64,000 nt of DNA, taken from contig JANOGW010000066.1 in NCBI GenBank assembly GCA_031406155.1, forward strand, positions 6,564 through 70,563. Reading direction: 5' to 3'. Position numbers and translations under genes: made by a program. This stretch comes from JACMNW01 sp031406155. Its GTDB lineage: Bacteria; Pseudomonadota; Alphaproteobacteria; Rhodobacterales; Rhodobacteraceae. Under the pieces are notes generated by a model. That model saw nothing but the letters and a program-made list of their open reading frames with translations. It made no database searches and had not been told where the DNA came from. Below, piece by piece: positions 37,640-45,560 of the stretch (positions are counted from its first letter, which is position 1; each line of letters begins with the position of its first letter).

Positions 37640-38562
37640 GTGGATGCCCCCTCCTGGCGGCATCGCATCGCCGGGGCGCACGCGCAGACGGTCGCCTGTC
37701 ATGATATTGGCCAAGGGCGCGTCATACTCCGTGCCGTCCGGCAGAATCCGCCGCGCGGTCTTGGGCGCAAGGTCCAGCAGGGCCCGGATCGCATCACCGG
37801 TGCGTTCCTGCGCCCGCAGTTCCAACACCTGCCCTACAAACACCAGTGCCACGATCACCACCGCCGCCTCGTAATAGGTGCTGACGCCCATCCCCAGCTG
37901 GTAGGCCTCGGGGAATGCACCCGGCAGGAAGGTGGCGATCACGGAATAGCCGTAGGCGGCGGCGACCCCGATGGAAATCAGTGTCCACATGTTTGGGCTG
38001 CGGTTCTTGACCGAGGCCCAGCCGCGCTGGAAAAACGGCCAAGCCGCCCATAGCACAATCGGCGTCGCCAGCACAAATTCCAGATATCCCGCAGCCGCAT
38101 GCCCGATCCAATCGCGCACCGGCAAACCAACCAGCCCACCCATGGTCAGGATCACCAACGGCACCGCCGCCGCAGCCGAAATCCACATCCGCCGGGTGAA
38201 GTCGGCCAGTTCCAGCGAGGGCGCGTCCGAGGCCACCACAGGTTCCAGTGTCATGCCGCAGATCGGACAGATACCCGGTGCATCGCGCAAGACTTCCGGG
38301 TGCATCGGACAAGTGTACCGCGTGGCGGCGGCCATGGCGTGACCTTTGGCGGGGCCTTGCCCGAAGCATAGAACCACGGGTCCGCCTTGAATTTGGTCTG
38401 GCATCTTTCAGAACAGAAATGGAAGTGCTTGTTGCCAAAGCTTTCCGTCCGGGTATCCAGCTTCACCTTCACCTTCACCTTCACCGCCAACGTCATGCCG
38501 CAGACCGGGTCAACCGCCATCGCCGCCGCGTTTTCCCCCGAGGCCGTCGTGTCGCCTTTCAT
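37640..38562 (-). pseudogene. Copper-type P-type ATPase, N-terminal fragment with frameshift
   Basis: Starting at ATG 38562 is a YHS metal-binding domain (VDPVCGMTL, then HFHFCSERCQTKFKADP). After FYASGKAP the reading frame shifts by one base, near 38350. The next frame continues with a second metal-site motif (YTCPMHPEV, then CPICGMTLEP), four membrane helices and the start of the actuator domain, up to RVRPGDAMPP near 37660. The TGE, DKTGT and GDGxNDxP regions are all missing. The product cannot pump metal. It is preceded in the same operon by a 34-residue membrane peptide. An alternative reading is two separate ORFs, a YHS protein and a truncated pump. Confidence 0.77.
38461..38484. repeat. 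In-frame hexanucleotide repeat
   Basis: Four tandem copies of CTTCAC (plus strand). In the YHS domain frame on the minus strand this encodes alternating Lys-Val (KVKVKVK), right after the CGMT metal-binding motif. The unit length of six keeps the frame when copy number changes. Confidence 0.8.
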
Positions 38563-38663
38563 TTGCGCAGGTACTTGACCAAAGCCGCTATGGCCAGAAC
38601 CACCAGAACGCCCGTGACCACCATCCAGATGCCGCCAAAGCCCATGTAGTTTCCATTCATCAT
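38559..38663 (-). CDS. Small membrane peptide of copper operon
   Basis: A 34-residue peptide that starts MMNGNYMGFGG, has one hydrophobic helix (WMVVTGVLVVLAIAALV) and ends KYLRK. Its stop overlaps the start of the YHS-domain ORF by ATGA. Short single-helix proteins of this form commonly precede copper ATPase genes in proteobacteria, and a pump-assembly or accessory role is inferred. A second ATG one codon on (38660) is also possible. Confidence 0.65.
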   Translation of the reverse strand: MMNGNYMGFGGIWMVVTGVLVVLAIAALVKYLRK

Positions 38664-38719
38664 CGTATGACCTTTCCTGATCGCCGCTCTTGAAGCTACG
38701 ATTTCTCCGGTCGCTGTTG

Positions 38720-38733
38720 TTGATCCATGTCAG
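38720..38733. promoter_or_regulatory. FNR-type box (1 of 2)
   Basis: TTGATCCATGTCAG, which on the other strand reads CTGACATGGATCAA. It lies 57 bases before the copper operon start at 38663 and about 85 before cbpA. Confidence 0.5.
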
Positions 38734-38748
38734 CCTGTCGGCGCGACA

Positions 38749-38762
38749 CTGATCCACGTCAA
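38749..38762. promoter_or_regulatory. FNR-type box (2 of 2)
   Basis: CTGATCCACGTCAA is a second imperfect site, 29 bases from the first and 56 bases before the cbpA ATG at 38818. The pair sits in the divergent promoter. Confidence 0.5.
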
Positions 38763-38817
38763 AGCGCAGAAGCCAGACTTCCCTATCCTCAGTGATGTTT
38801 GCTGCATCGAGGACCAG

Positions 38818-39744
38818 ATGAGCGTAGATCCCTATGCTGCCCTTGGTCTGACCAAAGCCGCCACGGCGTCGGAGATCAAGAAAGCCTACCGCAAACTGGT
38901 GCGGACTTCGCATCCCGACCTGCATCCCGACGATGCCGGCGCCGAAGCGCGGTTCAAGACGGTGACAGCGGCGCATGACCTGCTGAAAGACCCCGAAACC
39001 CGCGCGCGGTTTGATGCGGGTGAGATTGATTCGACCGGGGCTGAACGCCCGCCCCGCAGCTATTACCGCGAACATGCCGATGCCCCGGGCCAGGGGTTCG
39101 GGCAAAGCCGCGGATTTGACGATTTCGGCGATCCGTCGGACATCTTTGCCCATATCCTGCGGCAGCGCGCACCTGGGCCAGGCCCCGGTTTTGCCCATCC
39201 CGGCGCCGATCTGCGTTACACGCTGGCGGTGCCGTTTCTGGATGCGGTGCACGGCGTCAAGACCCGGATCACCCTGCCCCAAGGCGGCAACATCGAGGTT
39301 CAAATCCCGAAAGGTCTGCAGGACGGCCAGACATTGCGCCTGCGAGGTCGGGGTGGTGCGGGCTATGACGGCGGACCGGCGGGCGATGCGCTAGTGACGG
39401 TGCAAGTGCTGCCGCATCCGGTCTTCCGGCGGGATGGCGGTGACATCCATATCACGCTGCCGATCACCATCGACGAGGCGATCCTGGGCGGCAAAGTCAC
39501 TGCCCCGACAATTAACGGGCCAGTCAGCGTGAGCATCCCGAAGGGCACCAGCAGCGGGCGCATCCTGCGTCTGCGGGGGCGCGGGGTCACGCGCGCCAAC
39601 AGCACATCAGGTGACGCACTGATCGAATTGCAGATCGTCGCCCCGCCCGTGATCGACGCCGGGCTTTCTGATTTCCTGCAGGACTGGCGCAAAACCCATG
39701 CCCATAACCCCCGTGCTGCGATGATGATGGAGACACCGCAATGA
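38818..39744 (+). CDS. cbpA: DnaJ-class co-chaperone CbpA
   Basis: A 308-residue class II J-protein. The J domain is at residues 1-70 with the HPD motif (TSHPDLH). A short Gly/Phe-rich linker (GQGFGQSRGFDDFG) follows, then two beta-sandwich substrate-binding domains (about 130-285) with LRLRGRG repeats. There is no zinc finger. CbpA stimulates DnaK and binds curved DNA in enterics. The cbpM gene follows with ATGA overlap. Two FNR-type boxes upstream indicate low-oxygen control. Confidence 0.92.
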   Translation: MSVDPYAALGLTKAATASEIKKAYRKLVRTSHPDLHPDDAGAEARFKTVTAAHDLLKDPETRARFDAGEIDSTGAERPPRSYYREHADAPGQGFGQSRGFDDFGDPSDIFAHILRQRAPGPGPGFAHPGADLRYTLAVPFLDAVHGVKTRITLPQGGNIEVQIPKGLQDGQTLRLRGRGGAGYDGGPAGDALVTVQVLPHPVFRRDGGDIHITLPITIDEAILGGKVTAPTINGPVSVSIPKGTSSGRILRLRGRGVTRANSTSGDALIELQIVAPPVIDAGLSDFLQDWRKTHAHNPRAAMMMETPQ

Positions 39745-40079
39745 CCGAATACTTCACCACGCGTCAGACCATCGCCGCCGTTCCCGGCTTGTCACACGCC
39801 CGGCTTGCAGCCTTCCTGCAGGCCGATCTTGTTGCAGCGCACCTGTCCGCCCATGGCCCGGTGTTCCGCCCTGTTGAATTGGCGCGTCTGGCATTGCTGT
39901 GCGATCTCGCCGATCATTTCGATCTGCAAAGCGACGCTTTGGGTGTGGTCATCGGCCTGATCGACCAGTTGCATGATGCGCGCAGGCACCTGTTCGCCAT
40001 GGCGCAGGCGATGGAGGCCGAACCGCTGGATTTGCGCGCGCGCATCGGTGCGCGCTTTATGGGCAACCTTGCCGTCTGA
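39741..40079 (+). CDS. cbpM: Chaperone modulator CbpM
   Basis: A 112-residue MerR-like helical protein of the CbpM family. It binds the J domain of CbpA and limits its co-chaperone and DNA-binding activity. It shows the typical N-terminal small helix-turn-helix-like part and the C-terminal helix LGVVIGLIDQLHDARRHLFAM. ATG 39741 overlaps the cbpA stop. Confidence 0.88.
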   Translation: MTEYFTTRQTIAAVPGLSHARLAAFLQADLVAAHLSAHGPVFRPVELARLALLCDLADHFDLQSDALGVVIGLIDQLHDARRHLFAMAQAMEAEPLDLRARIGARFMGNLAV

Positions 40080-40080
40080 C

Positions 40081-40317
40081 TTACCGCCCGCGCACCGAAT
40101 TGCCACCCGCCAGAATGCCGTTGATCAACTTTTCGACCGCTGCATGAAGATCGGTCCGGCCATCGTCTTTCGGGGTATGGTGATGTGCCGCCGCCGCGTC
40201 TTGCAGTATACCGATGATCTCGGATTCCGGCAGGATATTGCGGTCATTCAGGGCCAAAAGCAGTGACTCGCAAATTGCCAGCGCGGCGGTACCTGACACA
40301 TCATTCGACTGGGCCAT
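40081..40317 (-). CDS. Hypothetical small protein
   Basis: A 78-residue soluble protein (SGTAALAICESLLLALNDRN, then LHAAVEKLINGIL). Such proteins occur widely in alphaproteobacteria, but I know no function. ATG 40317 has TGGAAAG upstream; ATG 40338 is an alternative. It is convergent with cbpM, with two bases between the stops, and divergent from the Crp/Fnr gene. Confidence 0.6.
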   Translation of the reverse strand: MAQSNDVSGTAALAICESLLLALNDRNILPESEIIGILQDAAAAHHHTPKDDGRTDLHAAVEKLINGILAGGNSVRGR

Positions 40318-40430
40318 TGTCGTTGTCTTTCCATTCATGCCGTTGTCGGCGACAGAAACTGTCGCCGCACACGGAACCGATTTCATCTTGGCAGTGTTTG
40401 TCTGTGTCGAATTGATCGAAAGCAGCTTCA

Positions 40431-41240
40431 ATGAACACTTTGTTTGCCAACACTGCTGCGACGGCAAGCCTGAGCCTGCACGCCGGTCATTCCTCTCATC
40501 AGGTTCGATCGGTGACACAAAACAGCCCTTTTGCGCGCAAACTGGGTGCCTTCGTCGCCTTGTCGGACGAAGACCTGGCCATGCTTGACCGGCTGCATCG
40601 GCGGCGGCGCAGCTTTGTCGCGGGCGTCGATCTTGTGCATCAGGGGCAAGTTGGCCAATCCTGCTATATCCTGGCCAAGGGCTGGGTCTGTTCCTACAAG
40701 CTGCTGCCGAACGGCAATCGACAGATCGTGGATTTCCAGATCCCCGGCGACTTTCTGGGCCTGCGGTCCGTGCTGTTCCGGACCGCAGACCACAACATCG
40801 AACCGGTGACGCAGGTCGAGGCATCCGAGGTGGTCGTCGCCGACCTGCTGGAAGCCTTTGCCCGCACGCCGCGTCTGGCTACTGCCGTTTTATGGGCCGC
40901 ATCGCGCGACGAGGCCATGGTGGCGGAACATCTGGTCGGCATCGGGCGGCGCAATGCGCTTGAACGCACCGCGCATTACCTCTTGGAGTTTGGCGCCCGC
41001 CTAAAGCTTGTCGGACTGGGCACCAACGAGGGCTACAGATGCCCCCTGTCGCAATACATGCTGGCCGACGCGCTTGGCCTAAGCGCCGTGCATGTGAACC
41101 GGGTCTTGCGCCAGTTGCGCGAGCTGGGGCTTTTGACCTTCCAGGGCGGCCGCGTTGCCATCAATGATTTCGACGGGCTTGTGGCGCTGGCGGATTTCGA
41201 CACGGCCTATCTTGATCACGACGGGCCGCTTTTACGTTGA
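40431..41240 (+). CDS. Crp/Fnr family transcriptional regulator
   Basis: A 269-residue regulator. The cyclic-nucleotide-binding-type beta roll spans about residues 45-160, with the long dimer helix after it. The winged helix (about 185-250) has recognition segment LGLSAVHVNRVLRQLREL. It lacks the N-terminal cysteine cluster of oxygen-sensing FNR. Its recognition helix has VHVNR instead of the ExxSR pattern of proteins that read TTGAT-N4-ATCAA. It is therefore probably not the regulator of the FNR-type boxes in this window. The signal is unknown. It overlaps the convergent alcohol dehydrogenase by nine bases. Confidence 0.85.
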   Translation: MNTLFANTAATASLSLHAGHSSHQVRSVTQNSPFARKLGAFVALSDEDLAMLDRLHRRRRSFVAGVDLVHQGQVGQSCYILAKGWVCSYKLLPNGNRQIVDFQIPGDFLGLRSVLFRTADHNIEPVTQVEASEVVVADLLEAFARTPRLATAVLWAASRDEAMVAEHLVGIGRRNALERTAHYLLEFGARLKLVGLGTNEGYRCPLSQYMLADALGLSAVHVNRVLRQLRELGLLTFQGGRVAINDFDGLVALADFDTAYLDHDGPLLR

Positions 41241-42269
41241 GATGATGACTTTGAGCGCCTTGGTCTTGGCAGCATTGCCAAAGGTGTCATAGGCGGCAAG
41301 GATATCGGTCAGCGCAAAATTGTGGGTGATCAGGCGCGTGGGGTCGATCTTTTTCGCAGCCACAGTCTTGAGCAGCATCGGGATCGTCGCCGTATCGACC
41401 AGCCGCGTGGTGATGGCGATGTTGCGGTCCCAGAGCGTTTCAAGATGCAAGTCGACCTTGGCGCCGTGGACGCCGATATTGGCGATGATGCCGCCGGGGG
41501 CAACCAATTCCTGGCACAGCGCGAAGGTGGCGGGAATGCCCACCGCCTCGATCACGCAATCGGCCCCGCGTTTGTCGGTCAGCTTCATCACCGCCTTGAC
41601 CGCCTTGCCATCCGCGCTGTTGATTGTCGCGGTCGCGCCGAATGTCTCAGCAATTTTCAGGCGGTTGTCATCCAGGTCAATCATGATGATCTGCCCCGGC
41701 GCGTAGAATTGCGCAGTTAAAAGGGCAGCAAGGCCGATCGGCCCCGCTCCCACAATCGCCACAACGCTGCCGGGCGAGACCTTGCCGTTCAGCACCCCGC
41801 ATTCGAACCCGGTGGGCAGGATGTCACTCAGCATCACCAGTGCCTCTTCATCGGACCCCTTGGGGATGTGATAGAGGCTGAGATCCGCATGCGGCGTGCG
41901 CACGTATTCGGCTTGGGTGCCGTCGATCCTGTGGCCCAGGATCCAGCCTCCAGTGGTGCAATGCGAATACATCTGGCGGCGGCAATAGTCGCATTTCCCG
42001 CAGGCGCTGATGCAGGAAATCAGGACATGATCGCCGTTTTTGAATGCCGTGACGGCAGGACCGACAGAGTCGATGATGCCCACCCCTTCATGCCCCAGAA
42101 TGCGGCCCGGTTCGCAGCTTGGCACATCGCCCTTGATGATATGCAGATCGGTGCCGCAGATCGTCGTCTTGGTGATGCGGACGATGGCATCGGTGGGCGC
42201 GGTGATCTCGGGCTTGGGCCGGTCTTCCAGTGCTGTCTTGCCGGGACCGTTGTAGATGAACGCCTTCAT
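41232..42269 (-). CDS. Zinc-dependent alcohol dehydrogenase
   Basis: A 345-residue medium-chain dehydrogenase. Catalytic zinc ligands are in CGTDLH and GHEGVG (about residues 38-62). The structural zinc loop CGKCDYCRRQMYSHC is near 92-106, and the NAD fold is GAGPIGLAAL (about 174). It would interconvert alcohols and aldehydes with NAD and so recycle reducing power when respiration stops. It lies 59 bases downstream of the carbamate kinase gene and is probably the last gene of the arginine deiminase operon. Confidence 0.9.
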   Translation of the reverse strand: MKAFIYNGPGKTALEDRPKPEITAPTDAIVRITKTTICGTDLHIIKGDVPSCEPGRILGHEGVGIIDSVGPAVTAFKNGDHVLISCISACGKCDYCRRQMYSHCTTGGWILGHRIDGTQAEYVRTPHADLSLYHIPKGSDEEALVMLSDILPTGFECGVLNGKVSPGSVVAIVGAGPIGLAALLTAQFYAPGQIIMIDLDDNRLKIAETFGATATINSADGKAVKAVMKLTDKRGADCVIEAVGIPATFALCQELVAPGGIIANIGVHGAKVDLHLETLWDRNIAITTRLVDTATIPMLLKTVAAKKIDPTRLITHNFALTDILAAYDTFGNAAKTKALKVIIST

Positions 42270-42328
42270 AGCGGGCCGCCTTTCCGGATATGCGGCCTTG
42301 GCTTAGGGCCACTCCCAACTGTTGCCGA

Positions 42329-43315
42329 TCAGGCAGAGGTCGGCATTGATGCAGGTTTGTCCCGGTGCAATCGGGCGCCCTTCGCATTCGATTCTGCGCG
42401 GGTTCCCGCCGCCCTGATCTGCGTGCCCGCCCGCCCCTCAAGGATGGCGCGCGCATCCTGCAATCGACCAATGCCGGCGATGGTGCCACCCGCCCGCACA
42501 AAGGCGCTCGCGGCCGCGATCTTTGGCCCCATGGACCCTGCCGCAAAGCTCATCTTATCAAGCGCATCGGGCGTGATGCTGTTGATTGCTGCCTCGGTCG
42601 GCGTGCCCCAATCGCGCATCACCGCCGCCACGTCGGTCAGCATCAGCAGCGCGTCGGCCTCCAGTTCTTCAGCCAGCAGGGCGGCGGTGCGGTCCTTGTC
42701 GATCACCGCCTCGACGCCCTCCATCCCGCCCGCATCATTGCGCACCACCGGAATGCCGCCCCCGCCCGCACAGATCACGCAGACCCCGGCGTCCACCAGC
42801 AGGCGGATCGCTGCAAGCCCCAGGATGCGCTGCGGCAGGGGCGACGGCACCACGCGGCGCAGGCCACCCTTGGGGTCCGACACCATCGACCACAAATGGG
42901 CGGCCCCGATCAGCTTGCCCTCTTCTGCCGTGTAGACCGGCCCGATGGGCTTGGTCGGCTGATCGAAAGCGGGGTCCTGGACGTCGACCTGGACCCGCGT
43001 CAGCAGGGTGGCGCATTCGGCCCCGGCAGGCAGGGCGTTCATCAACTCCTGCTCGATCAGATAGCCGATCATGCCTTCGGTTTCCGCGCCGAGTACATCC
43101 AGCGGCCAGAGCGTGTCCGGCGCATAGGATGCCGCCTGCAACGCCATCAGGCCGACCTGAGGGCCGTTGCCGTGCGCGACAATAATCTGGTGATCCTTGG
43201 CCAGATCGGCGAGTGCTGTGGCGGCAATGCGGACATTCGTGCGCTGCGCCTCATAGGTCATCGGTTCCCCGCGTTTCAGCAGGGCGTTGCCGCCAAGAGC
43301 CACCACAATGCGCAT
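42329..43315 (-). CDS. arcC: Carbamate kinase
   Basis: A 328-residue carbamate kinase, which makes ATP from carbamoyl phosphate and ADP in the last step of the arginine deiminase pathway. Motifs are VVALGGNALL at the N-terminus, AHGNGPQVGL (about 47), and CAGGGGIPVV, with the ATP-side lysine in VIDKD. ATG 43315 is chosen, with the upstream gene's stop only three bases away. The last 25 residues form an unconserved basic tail. Confidence 0.93.
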   Translation of the reverse strand: MRIVVALGGNALLKRGEPMTYEAQRTNVRIAATALADLAKDHQIIVAHGNGPQVGLMALQAASYAPDTLWPLDVLGAETEGMIGYLIEQELMNALPAGAECATLLTRVQVDVQDPAFDQPTKPIGPVYTAEEGKLIGAAHLWSMVSDPKGGLRRVVPSPLPQRILGLAAIRLLVDAGVCVICAGGGGIPVVRNDAGGMEGVEAVIDKDRTAALLAEELEADALLMLTDVAAVMRDWGTPTEAAINSITPDALDKMSFAAGSMGPKIAAASAFVRAGGTIAGIGRLQDARAILEGRAGTQIRAAGTRAESNAKGARLHRDKPASMPTSA

Positions 43316-43317
43316 CC

Positions 43318-44319
43318 TCAAGCCCCCAATGTGGCGACAAGCACCGCCTTGATCGTGTGCATCCGGTTTTCCGCCTGATCGAACACCACCGAGGCGGCGG
43401 ATTCAAACACGTCTTCCGTCACCTCCATGCAATCGATGCCGAATTTCTGAAAGGTTTCTTCGCCCACTTCGGTGTTGCGGTTGTGGAACGCCGGCAGGCA
43501 ATGCATGAACTTGGCATAGGGGTTGCCCGTTACAGCCATCACGGCGGAAGTAACGCGGTAGGGCGTCAGCAGCTTGATCCGCTCGGCCCAGACATCATCC
43601 GGTTCGCCCATCGACACCCAGACGTCCGTGTAGACGAAGTCGCAGCCTTTGACGGCCAGCGCAATGTCGGTCGTCAACGTGATCTGCCCGCCATGCATCG
43701 CAGCAAGAGCATCGCATTGCGCCTTGATCGCGGGGTCCGGCCACAGGCTTTCGGGCGCGCAAAGGCGGATATCCATGCCGATCTTGGCCGCCCCCACCAT
43801 CAGCGACGCCGCCATGTTGCCGGACGCATCACCAAGGTAGGCAAAGGTGATGTCTGACAGGTGCTTGTGGGTAAATTCGTGCATCGTCATCAGGTCGGCC
43901 AGGACCTGGGTCGGGTGGAAGTCATCCGTGAGGCCGTTGTAGACCGGCACGCCGGAGAACGCGGCCAGCGTGTCCACGTCCGTCTGCTTGAACCCCCGGT
44001 ATTCGATGGCGTCATAGAACCGGCCCAGCACGCGCGCCGTATCCTTCATGGTTTCCTTGTGGCCGATATGGCTGCCTGAAGGGCCGATATAGGTGACATG
44101 CGCGCCTTGGTCGAAGGCCGCGACTTCAAAGCCTGAACGTGTCCTCGTGCTGTCCTTCTCGAAGATCAGGGCAATGTTCTTGCCTCGCAGCCGTGGTTGT
44201 TCGGTGCCCGCCGCTTTCGCCGCCTTCAGGCTGGCCGCGAGGCGCAGCAGATGGCGTATTTCATCCGGAGTAAAGTCGAGCAGCTTCAGGAAGCTGCGGC
44301 CGTGGAGGTTGAGGGGCAT
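43318..44319 (-). CDS. arcB: Ornithine carbamoyltransferase, catabolic
   Basis: A 333-residue transcarbamylase. The carbamoyl-phosphate site is STRTRSGFEVAA, with HIGHKETMKDTARVL and ornithine-loop elements VSMGEP and HCLPAFHNR. In this operon it runs in the phosphorolytic direction, converting citrulline and phosphate to ornithine and carbamoyl phosphate. GGAGAGCCGC precedes ATG 44319. It is placed between arcA and arcC with very short spacers. Confidence 0.94.
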   Translation of the reverse strand: MPLNLHGRSFLKLLDFTPDEIRHLLRLAASLKAAKAAGTEQPRLRGKNIALIFEKDSTRTRSGFEVAAFDQGAHVTYIGPSGSHIGHKETMKDTARVLGRFYDAIEYRGFKQTDVDTLAAFSGVPVYNGLTDDFHPTQVLADLMTMHEFTHKHLSDITFAYLGDASGNMAASLMVGAAKIGMDIRLCAPESLWPDPAIKAQCDALAAMHGGQITLTTDIALAVKGCDFVYTDVWVSMGEPDDVWAERIKLLTPYRVTSAVMAVTGNPYAKFMHCLPAFHNRNTEVGEETFQKFGIDCMEVTEDVFESAASVVFDQAENRMHTIKAVLVATLGA

Positions 44320-44328
44320 GCGGCTCTC

Positions 44329-45552
44329 CTAGACCGGATCGCGGATCAGCGGGCAGGTCATGCAGTGCGAGCCGCCCCTGCCCCGGCCAAGCTCGGCCCC
44401 GGGGATGGTGATGACCTCTACACCTGCCTTGCGCAGCAGCGTGTTGGAATGCGTATTGCGTTCGTAGCCGACCACCACGCCGGGACTGAGGCACAGAAGG
44501 TTGTTGGCGTCATCCCACTGTTCGCGCTGCGCCTCATAGGCATCGCCGCCCGTGGGCACGGTACGGAGGGCCTTCAGTTCCAAAGCCTCGGCCACCACCT
44601 CCAGAAAGGGCTTGGTTTCCTCGGTCACGTCCATCTTGTCGGCCTTGCCCGGTCGTAGCGAATAGGTCTGGATCGCATCCGTCACCTCGGCAAACACGGT
44701 GACCAGATCGCGGTCGCAGAAGGTAAAGACGGTGTCGAGGTGCATCGCAGACCGGCTGCGGGGAAACTGGCAGGCGATGACCCGCTCGGCGGCATTGGCG
44801 GCAAACAGGGCGCGCGCCACCTGCCCCACCGCTTGCGGCGTTGTCCGCTCGCCCATGCCGATCAGCACGACACCGTTGCCGACAGGCATGACATCCCCGC
44901 CTTCCAGTGTGGCGGGGCCGTGATCGATCAGGGGATCGCCCCACCAGACCGGAAAGCCCGCATCCCTGAAATCGGGGTGGAATTTGTAGACGGCGGCAAG
45001 GTTCAGCGTCTCCAGTCGCCGTGCGGGCCAGTGCATCGGGTTCAGCGTGACGCCGCCATAGATCCAGCAGGTCGTATCACGGGTGAAGATGTGGTTGGGC
45101 ATCGGCGGCAGCACGAAATCCTGCGGGCGCAGCATCGGGATCAGCACGCCTGCACGCGGGATCGGCAGTTCGGCGCGGTTCATCCCGCCGATCAGGACAC
45201 CGGAGAGCTTTTCGGCGTCCATCTCCATCAGGCAAGCCAAGAGATCATCCGACAGGCCCACGCCGACCGAATTGTCGTTGATCCGAGCCTCCAAGAGCCA
45301 GCGGCGCGCCTCCACGTCACGCAGGGTCTCCTCCAGCAATTCGCGCAGGAATACCACCTCGACTCCGCGTTCGCGCAGCATGTCGGTGAAGGTCATGTGC
45401 TCGACGCGCGCCTGCTTTACCCAGAGCACATCGTCGAACAGCAACTCCTCGCGGTTCTCGGGCGTCAGGCGCGCCATCTCGAGCCCCGGGCGGTGGACCA
45501 TGACGCGGCGCAGGGTGCCCGCCTCGGAATGAACGCCGTAGGTGATCGCCAT
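44329..45552 (-). CDS. arcA: Arginine deiminase
   Basis: A 407-residue arginine deiminase that converts arginine to citrulline and ammonia. Guanidino-group enzyme motifs include FTRDTTCWI, the EGGDVM aspartate/glutamate box, HLDTVFTFCD with its histidine, and the catalytic cysteine in GGSHCMTCP near the C-terminus (about residue 397). It is first of the three arc enzymes and lies directly downstream of the transporter. Confidence 0.95.
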   Translation of the reverse strand: MAITYGVHSEAGTLRRVMVHRPGLEMARLTPENREELLFDDVLWVKQARVEHMTFTDMLRERGVEVVFLRELLEETLRDVEARRWLLEARINDNSVGVGLSDDLLACLMEMDAEKLSGVLIGGMNRAELPIPRAGVLIPMLRPQDFVLPPMPNHIFTRDTTCWIYGGVTLNPMHWPARRLETLNLAAVYKFHPDFRDAGFPVWWGDPLIDHGPATLEGGDVMPVGNGVVLIGMGERTTPQAVGQVARALFAANAAERVIACQFPRSRSAMHLDTVFTFCDRDLVTVFAEVTDAIQTYSLRPGKADKMDVTEETKPFLEVVAEALELKALRTVPTGGDAYEAQREQWDDANNLLCLSPGVVVGYERNTHSNTLLRKAGVEVITIPGAELGRGRGGSHCMTCPLIRDPV

Positions 45553-45560
45553 GTGGTTTC

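Noticed and set aside
38461..38484. CTTCAC array considered as a CRISPR or phase-variation tract
   Set aside because: No spacers, and the six-base unit keeps the frame, so it is an in-frame coding repeat.
40431..41240. Idea that this Crp/Fnr protein is the oxygen-sensing FNR of the block
   Set aside because: No N-terminal cysteine cluster and no ExxSR recognition helix.
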